From Hyphomicrobiales bacterium (lineage in GTDB: Bacteria; Pseudomonadota; Alphaproteobacteria; Rhizobiales; Rhizobiaceae): 43,757 nucleotides of DNA. Of this stretch, positions 25,478 through 33,550 are shown in pieces. The translations under genes and the position numbers were made by a program. Location of the stretch: positions 1-43,757 of the forward strand of contig JAFKJY010000079.1 of the NCBI GenBank assembly GCA_017305835.1, read 5' to 3'. The notes beneath the pieces were generated by a model. It saw nothing but the letters and a program-made list of their open reading frames with translations, had not been told where the DNA came from and did no database searches. How positions within the stretch are numbered: the stretch's first letter is position 1; every line of letters begins with the position of its first letter.

Positions 25478-25706
25478 GCCCTCTCCGGGGTCGCTACCGC
25501 AGCCATGCGCCGGTTGCCCCGCCCGGGGCCACCGTCTCCGCCGTTACCGATTCGTAAATACTTGTGGCAAAAGGACGAATCGGCCTCATTTCGCAATGCA
25601 CAAAACGCATTGCTGCTATGCAACATGATCGCTTCAAATCGCTTCGGGTCCCGACTATCTACTGTTTGCAACAACGAACGAAACACACGAATTCAAGAGC
25701 ACGGCC
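25478..25706. other. AT-richer regulatory region upstream of the DUF1127/sRNA locus
   Basis: No protein gene is seen. Two inverted repeats stand out: GATTCGT/ACGAATC (25549-25555 and 25575-25581) and GCAATGC/GCATTGC (25593-25599 and 25607-25613). The stretch 25550-25700 is clearly lower in GC than the flanks and should hold the DUF1127 promoter; homologous loci use heat-shock sigma factors (RpoH), but I cannot point to a secure match. A segment CTTC...CTATCT (about 25633-25662) is a weak candidate. Confidence 0.45.
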
Positions 25707-25847
25707 ATGAACCTGATCCGCAATTACCGCAACTGGCGCCGCTACCGGGACACCGTCACCGAGCTGAGCCGCCTGTCCAACCGCGAGCTGAACGACCTCG
25801 GCATCACCCGCGGCGACATCCCCTTCGTCGCCCGCAAGGCGATCTGA
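25707..25847 (+). CDS. DUF1127 (YjiS-like) small protein, CcaF1-like
   Basis: A 46-residue, strongly basic protein of the DUF1127 family: YRNWRRYRDTV followed by the hallmark LSRLSNRELNDLGITRGDI. Related small proteins in alphaproteobacteria bind RNA; CcaF1 of Rhodobacter sphaeroides is encoded directly upstream of the CcsR small RNAs and affects their maturation. The same arrangement is present here, since three CCTCCTCCC hairpins follow within 20 bases of the stop. The ATG at 25707 is the only start that gives the family N-terminus. Too small to be noticed by length alone. Confidence 0.92.
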   Translation: MNLIRNYRNWRRYRDTVTELSRLSNRELNDLGITRGDIPFVARKAI

Positions 25848-25862
25848 CGAATTCGAATCTCG

Positions 25863-25978
25863 TCAGGGCTTACCTCCTCCCAAGCCTTGGCGGATAAGAC
25901 CGGCTTTCACCTCCTCCCGATAGCCGGTCGACCAAACGACACCCGCCGGACCTCCTCCCCCGGCGGGTGTTGTCTTTT
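25863..25978 (+). ncRNA. Tandem cuckoo/CcsR-type small RNAs with anti-SD loops
   Basis: Three consecutive hairpins each carry CCTCCTCCC in the loop, at 25873-25881, 25910-25918 and 25951-25959. Their stems are AGGGCTT/AAGCCTT (25865-25871 and 25882-25888, one G-U pair), GACCGGCT/AGCCGGTC (25898-25905 and 25922-25929) and an 11-base GC stem (25939-25949 and 25960-25970). The stem sequences differ while the loop is constant. The motif is complementary to the Shine-Dalgarno core and is diagnostic of the cuckoo RNA family (CcsR in Rhodobacter; related RNAs in rhizobia), found after DUF1127 genes and induced by stress. They are probably cotranscribed with the gene at 25707 and processed. Confidence 0.85.
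25939..25978 (+). terminator. Terminator formed by the third CCTCCTCCC hairpin
   Basis: An 11-base perfect GC stem around a ten-base loop holding the motif, followed by TGTCTTTT. It should end the DUF1127-sRNA transcript and at the same time form the last small RNA unit. Confidence 0.85.
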
Positions 25979-26011
25979 CCGGCGTCGCCTGAACGCGCCG
26001 CGAACGGAGGC

Positions 26012-26614
26012 TCAGCGCTCGCCCCACACGCCGCGCGTGCGCCAGTAGCTCAGCGGCACGATGTCCGGCGGCCCGCCGGCTGCCTCGAACCAGCTATCCA
26101 CCGCCCAGTCCTTGCCGGAATTGTCCCTGACCGCCGCCGTCCAGTGCGGATAGCGGCCGTCGATCAGCACGCCGCGCGCCGTGTTGGCCCGCACCGTGTG
26201 GAAGGCCAGCAGATGGCGCTGGTCGAGATAGAGCAGCACCGCGCGGGTGTTGGTCGATTCGTCGATGCAGTCCATCTGGCCCTTCTCGCCGGAGGCGACC
26301 ACGGGCGAGCGCGGCAGGTCGCGCGCGCCGATCGCCTGCACGGAGAGCTCCTCGTAGTACTGGACCGCCTTGGAGATCGCGGCGCGCTCGGCCTCGGGCG
26401 AGGCGTTGCCGGCCTTCATGATCGCGGCGAAGCGGTCGGCGACGGTCGACGTGACCGGGAAGAACGCGCTGTAGCGGCAGCCATAGCCGTAGCAGGCCCG
26501 CAGCTTGGTCGGCACGGGGGTGGAGTATTTGTAGTCGCCTACCTGCCCGGTCGCGCAGCCCGCCGGCAGCATCAGCAGAAGGATCGCGAGTCGTCGAAGC
26601 CTCGAAAACGCCAT
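26012..26614 (-). CDS. Conserved lipoprotein of unknown function
   Basis: A 200-residue lipoprotein I cannot assign to a named family. The signal sequence ends in the lipobox LPAGC with the lipidated Cys at residue 20. The mature protein contains YGYGCRYSAFFPVT, MDCIDESTNTRAVLLYLDQ and LAFHTVRANTARGVLIDGRYPHWTA; the Cys/His content hints at disulfides or a cysteine-peptidase-like fold, but this is speculation. I chose the ATG at 26614; the very long frame behind it runs antisense to trmFO and is not coding. It diverges from trmFO with 183 bases between. Confidence 0.85.
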   Translation of the reverse strand: MAFSRLRRLAILLLMLPAGCATGQVGDYKYSTPVPTKLRACYGYGCRYSAFFPVTSTVADRFAAIMKAGNASPEAERAAISKAVQYYEELSVQAIGARDLPRSPVVASGEKGQMDCIDESTNTRAVLLYLDQRHLLAFHTVRANTARGVLIDGRYPHWTAAVRDNSGKDWAVDSWFEAAGGPPDIVPLSYWRTRGVWGER

Positions 26615-26797
26615 GCCCGAAACTAGCGGTTGCACCTGCGGGCGACAATTGCATTTCAGCCACACTCCCCTGCCACGGGAAGGGGCGCGATGTTGCATTT
26701 GGCGGGCCGCCGCCGTAGGACCGGCCGGTCGGGGCGGTCCGGCCCGTGCCGCGAACCGCGCCCGAACCACGATTTCGACTGGTCCCGATAGGCAGCC

Positions 26798-28219
26798 ATG
26801 ACTCCGAAGCCCGTTCATGTCGTCGGCGGCGGTCTCGCCGGTTCGGAAGCCGCCTGGCAGGTCGCCCAGGCCGGCGTGCCGGTCGTGCTGCACGAGATGC
26901 GGCCGGTGCGCGGCACCGAGGCGCACAAGACCGACAGCCTCGCCGAGCTCGTCTGCTCCAATTCCTTCCGTTCCGACGACGCCGCCGCCAACGCGGTCGG
27001 CCTGCTGCATGCCGAGATGCGGCTGGCCGGCTCGCTCATCATGGCGTCCGGCGACACCCACCAGGTGCCGGCCGGCGGCGCGCTCGCGGTCGACCGCGAC
27101 GGCTTCTCGGCCGCCGTCACCGCGAAGCTGGAGACGCATCCGCTGATCGAGATCGCCCGCGAGGAGGTTACCGGCCTGCCGCCCGCCGAGTGGGAGCAGG
27201 CGATCGTCGCCACCGGCCCGCTCACCGCGCCCGCGCTGGCCGCCGCGATCGCCGCGGCGACCGGCTCCGACGCGCTCGCCTTCTTCGACGCCATCGCGCC
27301 GATCGTCCATTTCGACACGCTCGACATGGACGTCGCCTGGTTCCAGTCGCGTTACGACAAGGTCGGCCCCGGCGGCACCGGCAAGGACTACATCAACTGC
27401 CCGATGACGAAGGACGAGTACGACGCCTTCGTCGCGGCGGTGCTGGCGGGCGGCAAGACCGAGTTCAAGGAATGGGAAGGCACGCCCTATTTCGACGGCT
27501 GCCTGCCCATCGAGGTGATGGCCGAGCGCGGCGTCGAGACGCTGCGGCACGGGCCGATGAAGCCGATCGGCCTCACCAATGCCCACAACCCCACGGTCAA
27601 GCCCTACGCCGTCGTCCAGCTCCGGCAGGACAACGCGCTCGGCACGCTCTACAACATGGTCGGCTTCCAGACGAAGCTGAAGCATGCCGAGCAGGTCCGT
27701 ATCTTCCGCATGATTCCGGGCCTCGCGAACGCCGAGTTCGCCCGCCTCGGCGGCCTCCACCGCAACACCTACATCAACTCGCCCGTCCTGCTCGACCGCA
27801 CGCTCCAGCTCAAAAGCCGGCCCGGCCTGCGCTTCGCCGGTCAGATCACCGGCTGCGAGGGCTATGTCGAGAGCGCGGCGATCGGGCTGCTCGCCGGCCG
27901 CTTCGCCGCCGCCGAGCGCCTCGGCCGCCAGCCCTCCCCGCCGCCGGCCACCACCGCCTTCGGCGCGCTGCTCGGCCACATCACCGGCGGCCACATCGTC
28001 TCCGACGACGAGCCGGGCAAGCGTTCGTTCCAGCCGATGAACGTCAATTTCGGCCTGTTCCCGCCGCTGGAGCCGGGCACCAAGCTCAAGCCCGACGGCT
28101 TCGAGGGCCGTTTCCGCGGCAAGGACAAGGCGCTCGCCAAGAAGAAGGCGACCACGTCCCGCGCACTCGCCGACTGCCGCGCCTGGCTCGGGCTTACGCT
28201 GCGCGAGGCGGCCGAATAG
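26798..28219 (+). CDS. trmFO: Methylenetetrahydrofolate-tRNA-(uracil-54-C5)-methyltransferase
   Basis: A folate- and FAD-dependent enzyme that makes ribothymidine at position 54 of the tRNA T loop. It has 473 residues. It shows the N-terminal FAD-binding loop [15 protein letters not shown] (6-20), the catalytic-cysteine region [14 protein letters not shown] (C53) and [13 protein letters not shown], with [20 protein letters not shown] near the C-terminus. Length and motifs match TrmFO rather than the larger MnmG. Its stop (28217-28219) directly abuts the stop of the convergent gene (28220-28222), with no base between them. Confidence 0.96.
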   Translation: MTPKPVHVVGGGLAGSEAAWQVAQAGVPVVLHEMRPVRGTEAHKTDSLAELVCSNSFRSDDAAANAVGLLHAEMRLAGSLIMASGDTHQVPAGGALAVDRDGFSAAVTAKLETHPLIEIAREEVTGLPPAEWEQAIVATGPLTAPALAAAIAAATGSDALAFFDAIAPIVHFDTLDMDVAWFQSRYDKVGPGGTGKDYINCPMTKDEYDAFVAAVLAGGKTEFKEWEGTPYFDGCLPIEVMAERGVETLRHGPMKPIGLTNAHNPTVKPYAVVQLRQDNALGTLYNMVGFQTKLKHAEQVRIFRMIPGLANAEFARLGGLHRNTYINSPVLLDRTLQLKSRPGLRFAGQITGCEGYVESAAIGLLAGRFAAAERLGRQPSPPPATTAFGALLGHITGGHIVSDDEPGKRSFQPMNVNFGLFPPLEPGTKLKPDGFEGRFRGKDKALAKKKATTSRALADCRAWLGLTLREAAE

Positions 28220-29047
28220 CTACCAGCCGCGCATTGCGCGGTTGAGCAGGATCAGGTTGCGGCGCAGCTCCGAAATCGTCGCGACCTGCGTCAGCGCCCG
28301 TTCGCCCAGCTTCTCCACCGCCCCGAGATAGGCCGCCGTCGGAACCACCGGCAGGAAGGCCGGCCGCAGCGATTTCGGCAGGTCGCGCGCCGACCCCTCG
28401 AAGCGGGCGAGATGGTCGCGCGCGAGCGCGATCATCGCGGAAATCGCCCGAACGCCGGCCTCGTCGGGCTGCGGCGAGACGAACGCGTCGCGGCTCGTGC
28501 CCGCCGCCGCCAGCAGCTCGGCCGGCACGTAGCACTGGCCGCGGCTGCGGTGCAGCGGTAAGAGCCGCAGCAGGCCGGCGATCGCCTGCGCGCAGCCGGC
28601 GTGCCCGGCGGCTGACGCCGCGTCCGCGGCCGCCGCCGGATCGAGGATCAGGGCGGAGAGCTGGATCAGCGCCGAGGCCGTCTCGCCGCAATAGCCTTCG
28701 AGCGTCGCGCGGTCGGGCATCGGGTCGTCGTAGAGGTCGAACATCCGCGCCTCCACCATGTCCTCGAACGGCCGCATCGGCAGGCCGTGCCGCGCGATCC
28801 CCGCGCGCAGCGCGTCGGCGACCGGGTTGCCGGTCGCCTGCCCGGCGGGTGCCGCGAGCGCGTCGAGCCACCAGCGCAGGCGGACCTCGCCCGGCAGCGG
28901 CTCGCGCGCCCGCTCGCGCACGGCGGCGATCTCGGCGTTGAAGGCGTAGAGCGCAGTCAGGTCGCGGCGCCTGTCCTCCGGCGCGTAGAGGCTCGCCAGA
29001 TAGCGGTCGCGGTCCGCCTTGCGCAGCAGGTCGGAGAGGTCGTCCAT
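28220..29047 (-). CDS. Squalene/phytoene synthase-fold protein, NDUFAF6-like
   Basis: A 275-residue protein with the squalene/phytoene synthase fold (TALYAFNAEIAAVRE, LEGYCGETASALIQL, RGQCYVPAELL). Both aspartate-rich motifs that bind the diphosphate magnesium ions in true synthases are missing: the first site reads NAEIAAVRE and the second LLRLLPLHR in place of DxxxD. This loss is seen also in the mitochondrial complex I assembly factor NDUFAF6. The gene directly follows an NDUFAF3-like gene (one base between), so an assembly or membrane role is likelier than isoprenoid synthesis. No carotenoid or hopanoid genes are near. Confidence 0.88.
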   Translation of the reverse strand: MDDLSDLLRKADRDRYLASLYAPEDRRRDLTALYAFNAEIAAVRERAREPLPGEVRLRWWLDALAAPAGQATGNPVADALRAGIARHGLPMRPFEDMVEARMFDLYDDPMPDRATLEGYCGETASALIQLSALILDPAAAADAASAAGHAGCAQAIAGLLRLLPLHRSRGQCYVPAELLAAAGTSRDAFVSPQPDEAGVRAISAMIALARDHLARFEGSARDLPKSLRPAFLPVVPTAAYLGAVEKLGERALTQVATISELRRNLILLNRAMRGW

Positions 29048-29048
29048 G

Positions 29049-29438
29049 TCAGTCGACGGCGACCAGCGCGGCGGCGACGGCGCGGTCTTCCGCGAGCAGC
29101 ACGTTGTACGTGCGCACCGCGGCTCCGGTCGACATCGGGTCGGCCGAGATGCCGGCCTCCCGCAGCGCCGCGCGCAGCGCCGGCGACAGCCTTTTGATCT
29201 CGGATCCGGTGCCGACGAGCAGGATCTCGATCCCTTCCGCCTCCACGAGCACCTGCGACAGGTCTTGCGCGGCGATCGCGGCAGGGTCGGCCGGCTCCCA
29301 GCCATGGATGCCGGACGGCAGGCACAGCAGCGAGCCGCGATGCGACATGTCGGCGAAGCGGAAGCCGCCATTGCCGTAGGCGTCGATCGGGGCGCGGCCG
29401 GGAAAATGCGCCTGGCGGATGTTCAGCCCCGGCCGCAT
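29049..29438 (-). CDS. Mth938-like domain protein, NDUFAF3-like
   Basis: A 129-residue protein of the Mth938/DUF498 family, recognised by IDAYGNGGFRFAD and ILLVGTGSEIKRLSPALRAALRE, ending in TYNVLLAEDRAVAAALVAV. The human relative NDUFAF3 takes part in complex I assembly. I give the ATG at 29438, which touches the secDF stop; a GTG at 29441 overlaps it by four bases and is equally possible. The placement after yajC-secDF and before the NDUFAF6-like gene is conserved in alphaproteobacteria as I recall it. Confidence 0.9.
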   Translation of the reverse strand: MRPGLNIRQAHFPGRAPIDAYGNGGFRFADMSHRGSLLCLPSGIHGWEPADPAAIAAQDLSQVLVEAEGIEILLVGTGSEIKRLSPALRAALREAGISADPMSTGAAVRTYNVLLAEDRAVAAALVAVD

Positions 29439-32014
29439 CACTTCGCTGGCAGTTGCCGCCCCGCCTTGAGCTCGTCGGCCGCCTCCTGCGCCTCCTCGGA
29501 GCCCGCCTTGTAGGCGACCGGGCGCAGGTGGAAGAAGATCAGGATCGGCGCGGCGATGAAGATCGACGACAGCGTGCCGATCGCGACGCCGAACAGCATC
29601 GAGGCCACGAAGGAGCGGATCACCTCGCCGCCGAGCAGGTAGAGCGCCAGCAGCGCGAGGAACGTCGTCACCGACGTCATCGTCGTGCGCGCCAGCATCT
29701 CGTTGTCCGACAGATCGAGCAGTTGCCCGAGCGGCATCTTCTTGAATCGTCGGAGGTTTTCGCGGACGCGGTCATAGATGACGACCGTGTCGTTGAGCGA
29801 GAAGCCGACGATGGTCAGCAGTGCCGCCACCGTCGACAGGTCGAACTCCAGTTGCGTGACGACGAGGAATCCGAGCGTCAGCAGGACGTCGTTGATGGTC
29901 GCCACGGTCGAGCCGATGGCGAACTGCCACTCGAACCGGACCCAGATGTAGATGAGGATCGCGCCGACCGCCGCGACGACGCCCAGCACCGCGGTCCAGA
30001 CCAGCTCGCCGGACACGGTGGGGCCGACCACCTCGGTGCGGCGGATGTCGTAGTCGCTCGACAGCGCGCTCTGCGCCTTGGTGACGACGGTATTGCCCTC
30101 GGCCTCCGTCGCGCCCTTCTCGATGCCGATGCGGACCATCGCGTCGGTCTCGTTGCCGAAGCCCTGCACCTGGACCTCGGTGATCCCCGCGCCGATCAGC
30201 CGGTTGCGGATGTCGCCGGTGTCGGCCGAGCCCGTCTTGGCACGCAGCTCCATCAGCGTGCCGCCGGTGAAGTCGATGCCCAGGTTCGGGCCGACGAAGA
30301 TCATGCCGGCAAGGGAGGCCGCGCACAGGAACATCGACACGAAGAAGACCTGGATACGCACCCGCATGAAGGGGATGCGGGTCACCTCCGGCACCAGCCG
30401 GAAATAGCCCTTGGGCAGTTCCTTCGGGCGGCGCAGCCGGAACCACAGCGCCACCAGCAGGCGCGTCAGCGTGTAGGCCGTGAACAGCGTCGTGATGATG
30501 CCGAGCGCCAGCGTGACGGCAAAGCCCTTCACGGGACCGGAGCCGAGGAAGAACAGCACGGCCGCCGCGATCAGCGTCGTCGTGTTGGAATCGACGATCG
30601 TCGCCAGCGCGCGCTGGAAGCCGAGGTCCAGCGTCTGCACCATGGATCGCCCGGCTCGTCGCTCCTCGCGCATGCGCTCGTAGATCAGCACGTTGGAATC
30701 GACCGCCATGCCGACCGTCAGCACGATGCCGGCGATGCCCGGCAGCGTCAGCGTCGCGCCGAGCGCCGACAGGATGGCGATGAGCAGGATGACGTTGGCG
30801 GCGAGCGCGATATTGGCGATCCAGCCGAGCAGGCCGTAGGCCGCCACCATGAACACCGCGACGAGGATGGTGCCGACGATGGCCGCCATCTTGCCGGCGT
30901 CGATGGAATCCTGCCCGAGGCCGGGACCGACCGTGCGTTCCTCGACGATCGTCAGGTCGGCCGGCAGCGCGCCGGCGCGCAGCAGCACCGCGAGGTCGTT
31001 GGCGCTCTGCGCGGTGAAATTGCCGGAGATCTGGCCCGAGCCGCCGAGGATCGGCTCGCGGATCTGCGGCGCCGAGATCACCTTGTTGTCGAGGATGATG
31101 GCGAACAGCCGCCCGACATTCTGCTGCGTGGCCTGGCCGAAGCGCGTCGCGCCCTGATTGTCGAAGCGGAACGAGACGACCGGCTCGTTGGTGCGCGAAT
31201 CGAACGCCGCCTGAGCGTCGGTCAGGTTCTCGCCCGAGACGATGACGCGGTTCTCGATGATGTAGGGCACCGGCGGTTCGTCGTTGCTGTACATCACCGT
31301 CGAGCCGGCCGGCGGCCGGTTCTGGATCGCCTCCTGCACCGGCATCGACTGGTCGACCATCTGGAAGGTCAGCTTGGCCGTCTTGCCGAGGATGTCCTTG
31401 AGCCGCTGCGGGTCCTGCAGGCCGGGCACCTGCACGAGGATGCGGTCGTTGCCCTGCCGCTGGATGATCGGCTCGGTCGTGCCGAGCTCGTTGACGCGCC
31501 GCGACACCACCTCGATCGACTGCGCCACGGCCGAGCTGACGCGGTAGTTGATGCCCTCGTCGGTCAGCGTGTAGCGGAACAGGCCGGGCTCGGGTTCCGA
31601 GAACGTCGCCTCGGTGATCGTGCCGGCGCCGAACAGGCCGGACGAGACCGGCCGCGTCAGGTCGTCGAGCGCCTTGCGCGCGGCATCGCGCTCGCCGTCC
31701 TCGCGGATGCGCACCTGCACCGAATTGCCGGTGCCGGAAAGGCCGGTATAGCCGATGCGCGCGTCGCGCAGCTTGCTGCGGATCTCGTCGCGCACGACCT
31801 CGAGCCGTTCGGCCACGATGCCCTGCCGGTCGACCTGGAGCAGGATGTGCGAGCCGCCCTGCAGGTCGAGGCCGAGCGTCATCGGACGCTTCGGCAGCCA
31901 GTCGGGCAGGCTGTTGCGGACCGATTCCGACATCAGGTTCGGCACCGCGAACAGCACGCCGATCAACACGATCAGCCAGATCGAGATCGACTTCCAGCGC
32001 GAGAAATAGAGCAT
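29438..32014 (-). CDS. secDF: Fused protein translocase subunit SecDF
   Basis: The proton-driven accessory of the Sec translocon, which pulls secreted proteins out on the periplasmic side. One 858-residue chain carries SecD (about 1-525: first helix, LGLDLQGGSHILLQV, large periplasmic domain, five helices with GMAVDSNVLIYERMREERR) and SecF (about 545-858: LGIDFTGGTLMELR and FSLNDTVVIYDRVREN). SecD-SecF fusion is common in Rhizobiales. The ATG at 32014 (MLYFSRWKS) fits the SecD N-terminus. yajC lies 46 bases upstream; the stop overlaps the Mth938-like start region. Confidence 0.97.
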   Translation of the reverse strand: MLYFSRWKSISIWLIVLIGVLFAVPNLMSESVRNSLPDWLPKRPMTLGLDLQGGSHILLQVDRQGIVAERLEVVRDEIRSKLRDARIGYTGLSGTGNSVQVRIREDGERDAARKALDDLTRPVSSGLFGAGTITEATFSEPEPGLFRYTLTDEGINYRVSSAVAQSIEVVSRRVNELGTTEPIIQRQGNDRILVQVPGLQDPQRLKDILGKTAKLTFQMVDQSMPVQEAIQNRPPAGSTVMYSNDEPPVPYIIENRVIVSGENLTDAQAAFDSRTNEPVVSFRFDNQGATRFGQATQQNVGRLFAIILDNKVISAPQIREPILGGSGQISGNFTAQSANDLAVLLRAGALPADLTIVEERTVGPGLGQDSIDAGKMAAIVGTILVAVFMVAAYGLLGWIANIALAANVILLIAILSALGATLTLPGIAGIVLTVGMAVDSNVLIYERMREERRAGRSMVQTLDLGFQRALATIVDSNTTTLIAAAVLFFLGSGPVKGFAVTLALGIITTLFTAYTLTRLLVALWFRLRRPKELPKGYFRLVPEVTRIPFMRVRIQVFFVSMFLCAASLAGMIFVGPNLGIDFTGGTLMELRAKTGSADTGDIRNRLIGAGITEVQVQGFGNETDAMVRIGIEKGATEAEGNTVVTKAQSALSSDYDIRRTEVVGPTVSGELVWTAVLGVVAAVGAILIYIWVRFEWQFAIGSTVATINDVLLTLGFLVVTQLEFDLSTVAALLTIVGFSLNDTVVIYDRVRENLRRFKKMPLGQLLDLSDNEMLARTTMTSVTTFLALLALYLLGGEVIRSFVASMLFGVAIGTLSSIFIAAPILIFFHLRPVAYKAGSEEAQEAADELKAGRQLPAK

Positions 32015-32060
32015 GTGGCCTCGGACTTTGCGAACCGTGCGGAGTCGGTCCGGAATACGG

Positions 32061-32402
32061 TTATTTCTTGGCGTTCTGGTTGGCCACCGGCTCGCCCTTG
32101 ACGCGCACGTCGGCGAGCGTGGCGCGCAGCGCCGTCACCTTCAGCCCGCCGCCGAGGTCGATCTCGACCTCGTTGTCGTCGACCACCTTGGTCACCTTGC
32201 CGATCAGGCCGCCGCCGGTGACCACCGTGTCGCCGCGCCGCACCGCCGACAGCATCTCGGCCCGCTTCTTCTGCTGCGTGCGCTGCGGCCGGATGATCAG
32301 GAAGTACATGATCACGAAGATCAGCACGAAGGGCAGGACGGAGACGAGCATGTCGGGGGCGCCGCCTACGGCCGACTGCGCGAATGCCGGGGTCACGAAC
32401 AT
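32061..32402 (-). CDS. yajC: Preprotein translocase subunit YajC
   Basis: A 113-residue single-helix protein that associates with SecDF. It shows the N-terminal hydrophobic helix (about 19-40, VLPFVLIFVIMYFLIIRPQ) and the typical IRPQRTQQKKRAEML and GDTVVTGGGLIGKV stretches. It heads the yajC-secDF-Mth938-synthase-like run. The stretch between its start and the divergent DUF815 gene (182 bases) should contain both promoters. Confidence 0.95.
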   Translation of the reverse strand: MFVTPAFAQSAVGGAPDMLVSVLPFVLIFVIMYFLIIRPQRTQQKKRAEMLSAVRRGDTVVTGGGLIGKVTKVVDDNEVEIDLGGGLKVTALRATLADVRVKGEPVANQNAKK

Positions 32403-32584
32403 TTATGGGACTCCTGGAAAGAGAAAAGGGGCCAGCCGCGCGGGCAGCCGAAATTCGGCGCGAATATAGTTGTTCGCGCCGGCAATGCAACCGAACCCGC
32501 AGCCCGTGGGGAAAGCTTTTCGGGCCCGGATGTGCGTGCTAAAGCCGCGGCCACCCAGCCCATTTCCCGAACCGGACCGGACGC

Positions 32585-33460
32585 ATGACCGACGACGCAC
32601 TCGCAACATTGAACGGCAAGCTCGACCGGCTGATCGCCGCGCTCGAAAGGCTGGGGCCGCAACCGGCCCCGCCGATCGACCTCGACGCCGCCGACTGCTT
32701 CGTCTGGGACCCGGCCGCGAGGGTGCTGGAGCCGGTGCACCGGGTGAACCGCGTCGACCTGTCGCTCATCCGCGGCGTCGACCACGTCCGCGACATCCTC
32801 GTCGACAACACGCGCCGCTTCGCGCAGGGCCTGCCGGCCAACAACGTGCTCCTGTGGGGCGCGCGCGGCATGGGCAAGTCCTCGCTCGTCAAGGCATCGC
32901 ACGCCACCGTCAACGCCGAGAATCCCGCCTCGCCGCCGCTGAAGCTGATCGAGATCCATCGCGAGGACATCGATTCCCTGCCCGCCCTGATGACGGTGCT
33001 GAAAGCCTCGTCGCACCGCTTCGTGCTGTTCTGCGACGACCTGTCCTTCGACCACGACGACACCTCCTACAAGTCGCTGAAGGCCGCGCTCGAGGGCGGC
33101 GTCGAGGGCCGCCCGACCAACGTCATCTTCTATGCGACGTCGAACCGCCGCCATCTGCTGCCGCGCGACATGATCGACAACGAGCGCTCGACCGCCATCA
33201 ACCCGTCGGAGGCGGTCGAGGAGAAGGTGTCGCTGTCGGACCGCTTCGGCCTCTGGCTCGGCTTCCACAAATGTTCGCAGGACGAATATCTGGAGATGGT
33301 CGACGGCTATGTCCGCCATTTCGGCCTGAAGATCGACGCCGACACGCTGCGCGCCGAAGCGCTCGAATGGGCGACAACGCGCGGCAGCCGCTCGGGCCGC
33401 GTCGCCTGGCAGTTCGTACAGGACCTCGCCGGCCGCCTCGGCCAGCCACTCGGCACCTGA
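32585..33460 (+). CDS. DUF815 family P-loop ATPase
   Basis: A 291-residue AAA-like ATP-binding protein of the DUF815 family. The Walker A motif is GARGMGKSS (92-100), the Walker B FVLFCDDLSF, and the sensor-like YATSNRRHLLPRD follows. Near the C-terminus it has RSGRVAWQFVQDLAGR. Its cellular role is not established. It is transcribed divergently from yajC, and converges on the M23 peptidase-like gene with a terminator between. Confidence 0.92.
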   Translation: MTDDALATLNGKLDRLIAALERLGPQPAPPIDLDAADCFVWDPAARVLEPVHRVNRVDLSLIRGVDHVRDILVDNTRRFAQGLPANNVLLWGARGMGKSSLVKASHATVNAENPASPPLKLIEIHREDIDSLPALMTVLKASSHRFVLFCDDLSFDHDDTSYKSLKAALEGGVEGRPTNVIFYATSNRRHLLPRDMIDNERSTAINPSEAVEEKVSLSDRFGLWLGFHKCSQDEYLEMVDGYVRHFGLKIDADTLRAEALEWATTRGSRSGRVAWQFVQDLAGRLGQPLGT

Positions 33461-33483
33461 GCCGCATCCCCCGGCCGTCAAAG

Positions 33484-33507
33484 AAAAAACCCGCCCTTGC
33501 GGGCGGG
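33484..33507 (-). terminator. Intrinsic terminator of the M23/LysM gene
   Basis: On the minus strand a seven-base stem CCCGCCC/GGGCGGG (33490-33496 and 33501-33507) around GCAA is followed by six T, then C and further T. It lies 44 bases after the stop of the minus-strand gene. On the plus strand there is no T-run. Confidence 0.88.
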
Positions 33508-33550
33508 AGCTTGTCTCGGACTGGAGGTCCGCTGGCTCTTTTCGGACGGC

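Noticed and set aside
26012..27994. A 660-codon minus-strand frame that includes the lipoprotein
   Set aside because: Only the part from 26614 down is a protein with a lipoprotein signal; the rest lies antisense to trmFO.
28220..29047. Carotenoid or hopanoid biosynthesis gene
   Set aside because: Both Asp-rich motifs needed for prenyl transfer are missing and no pathway genes are nearby.
29453..32101. An 882-codon open frame antisense to secDF/yajC
   Set aside because: It has the Arg/His/Asp/Gln-rich composition of a GC-rich antisense shadow; secDF on the other strand has clear motifs. The same holds for the long frames antisense to ccoN, ctaD, tig, tatBC and nagZ.
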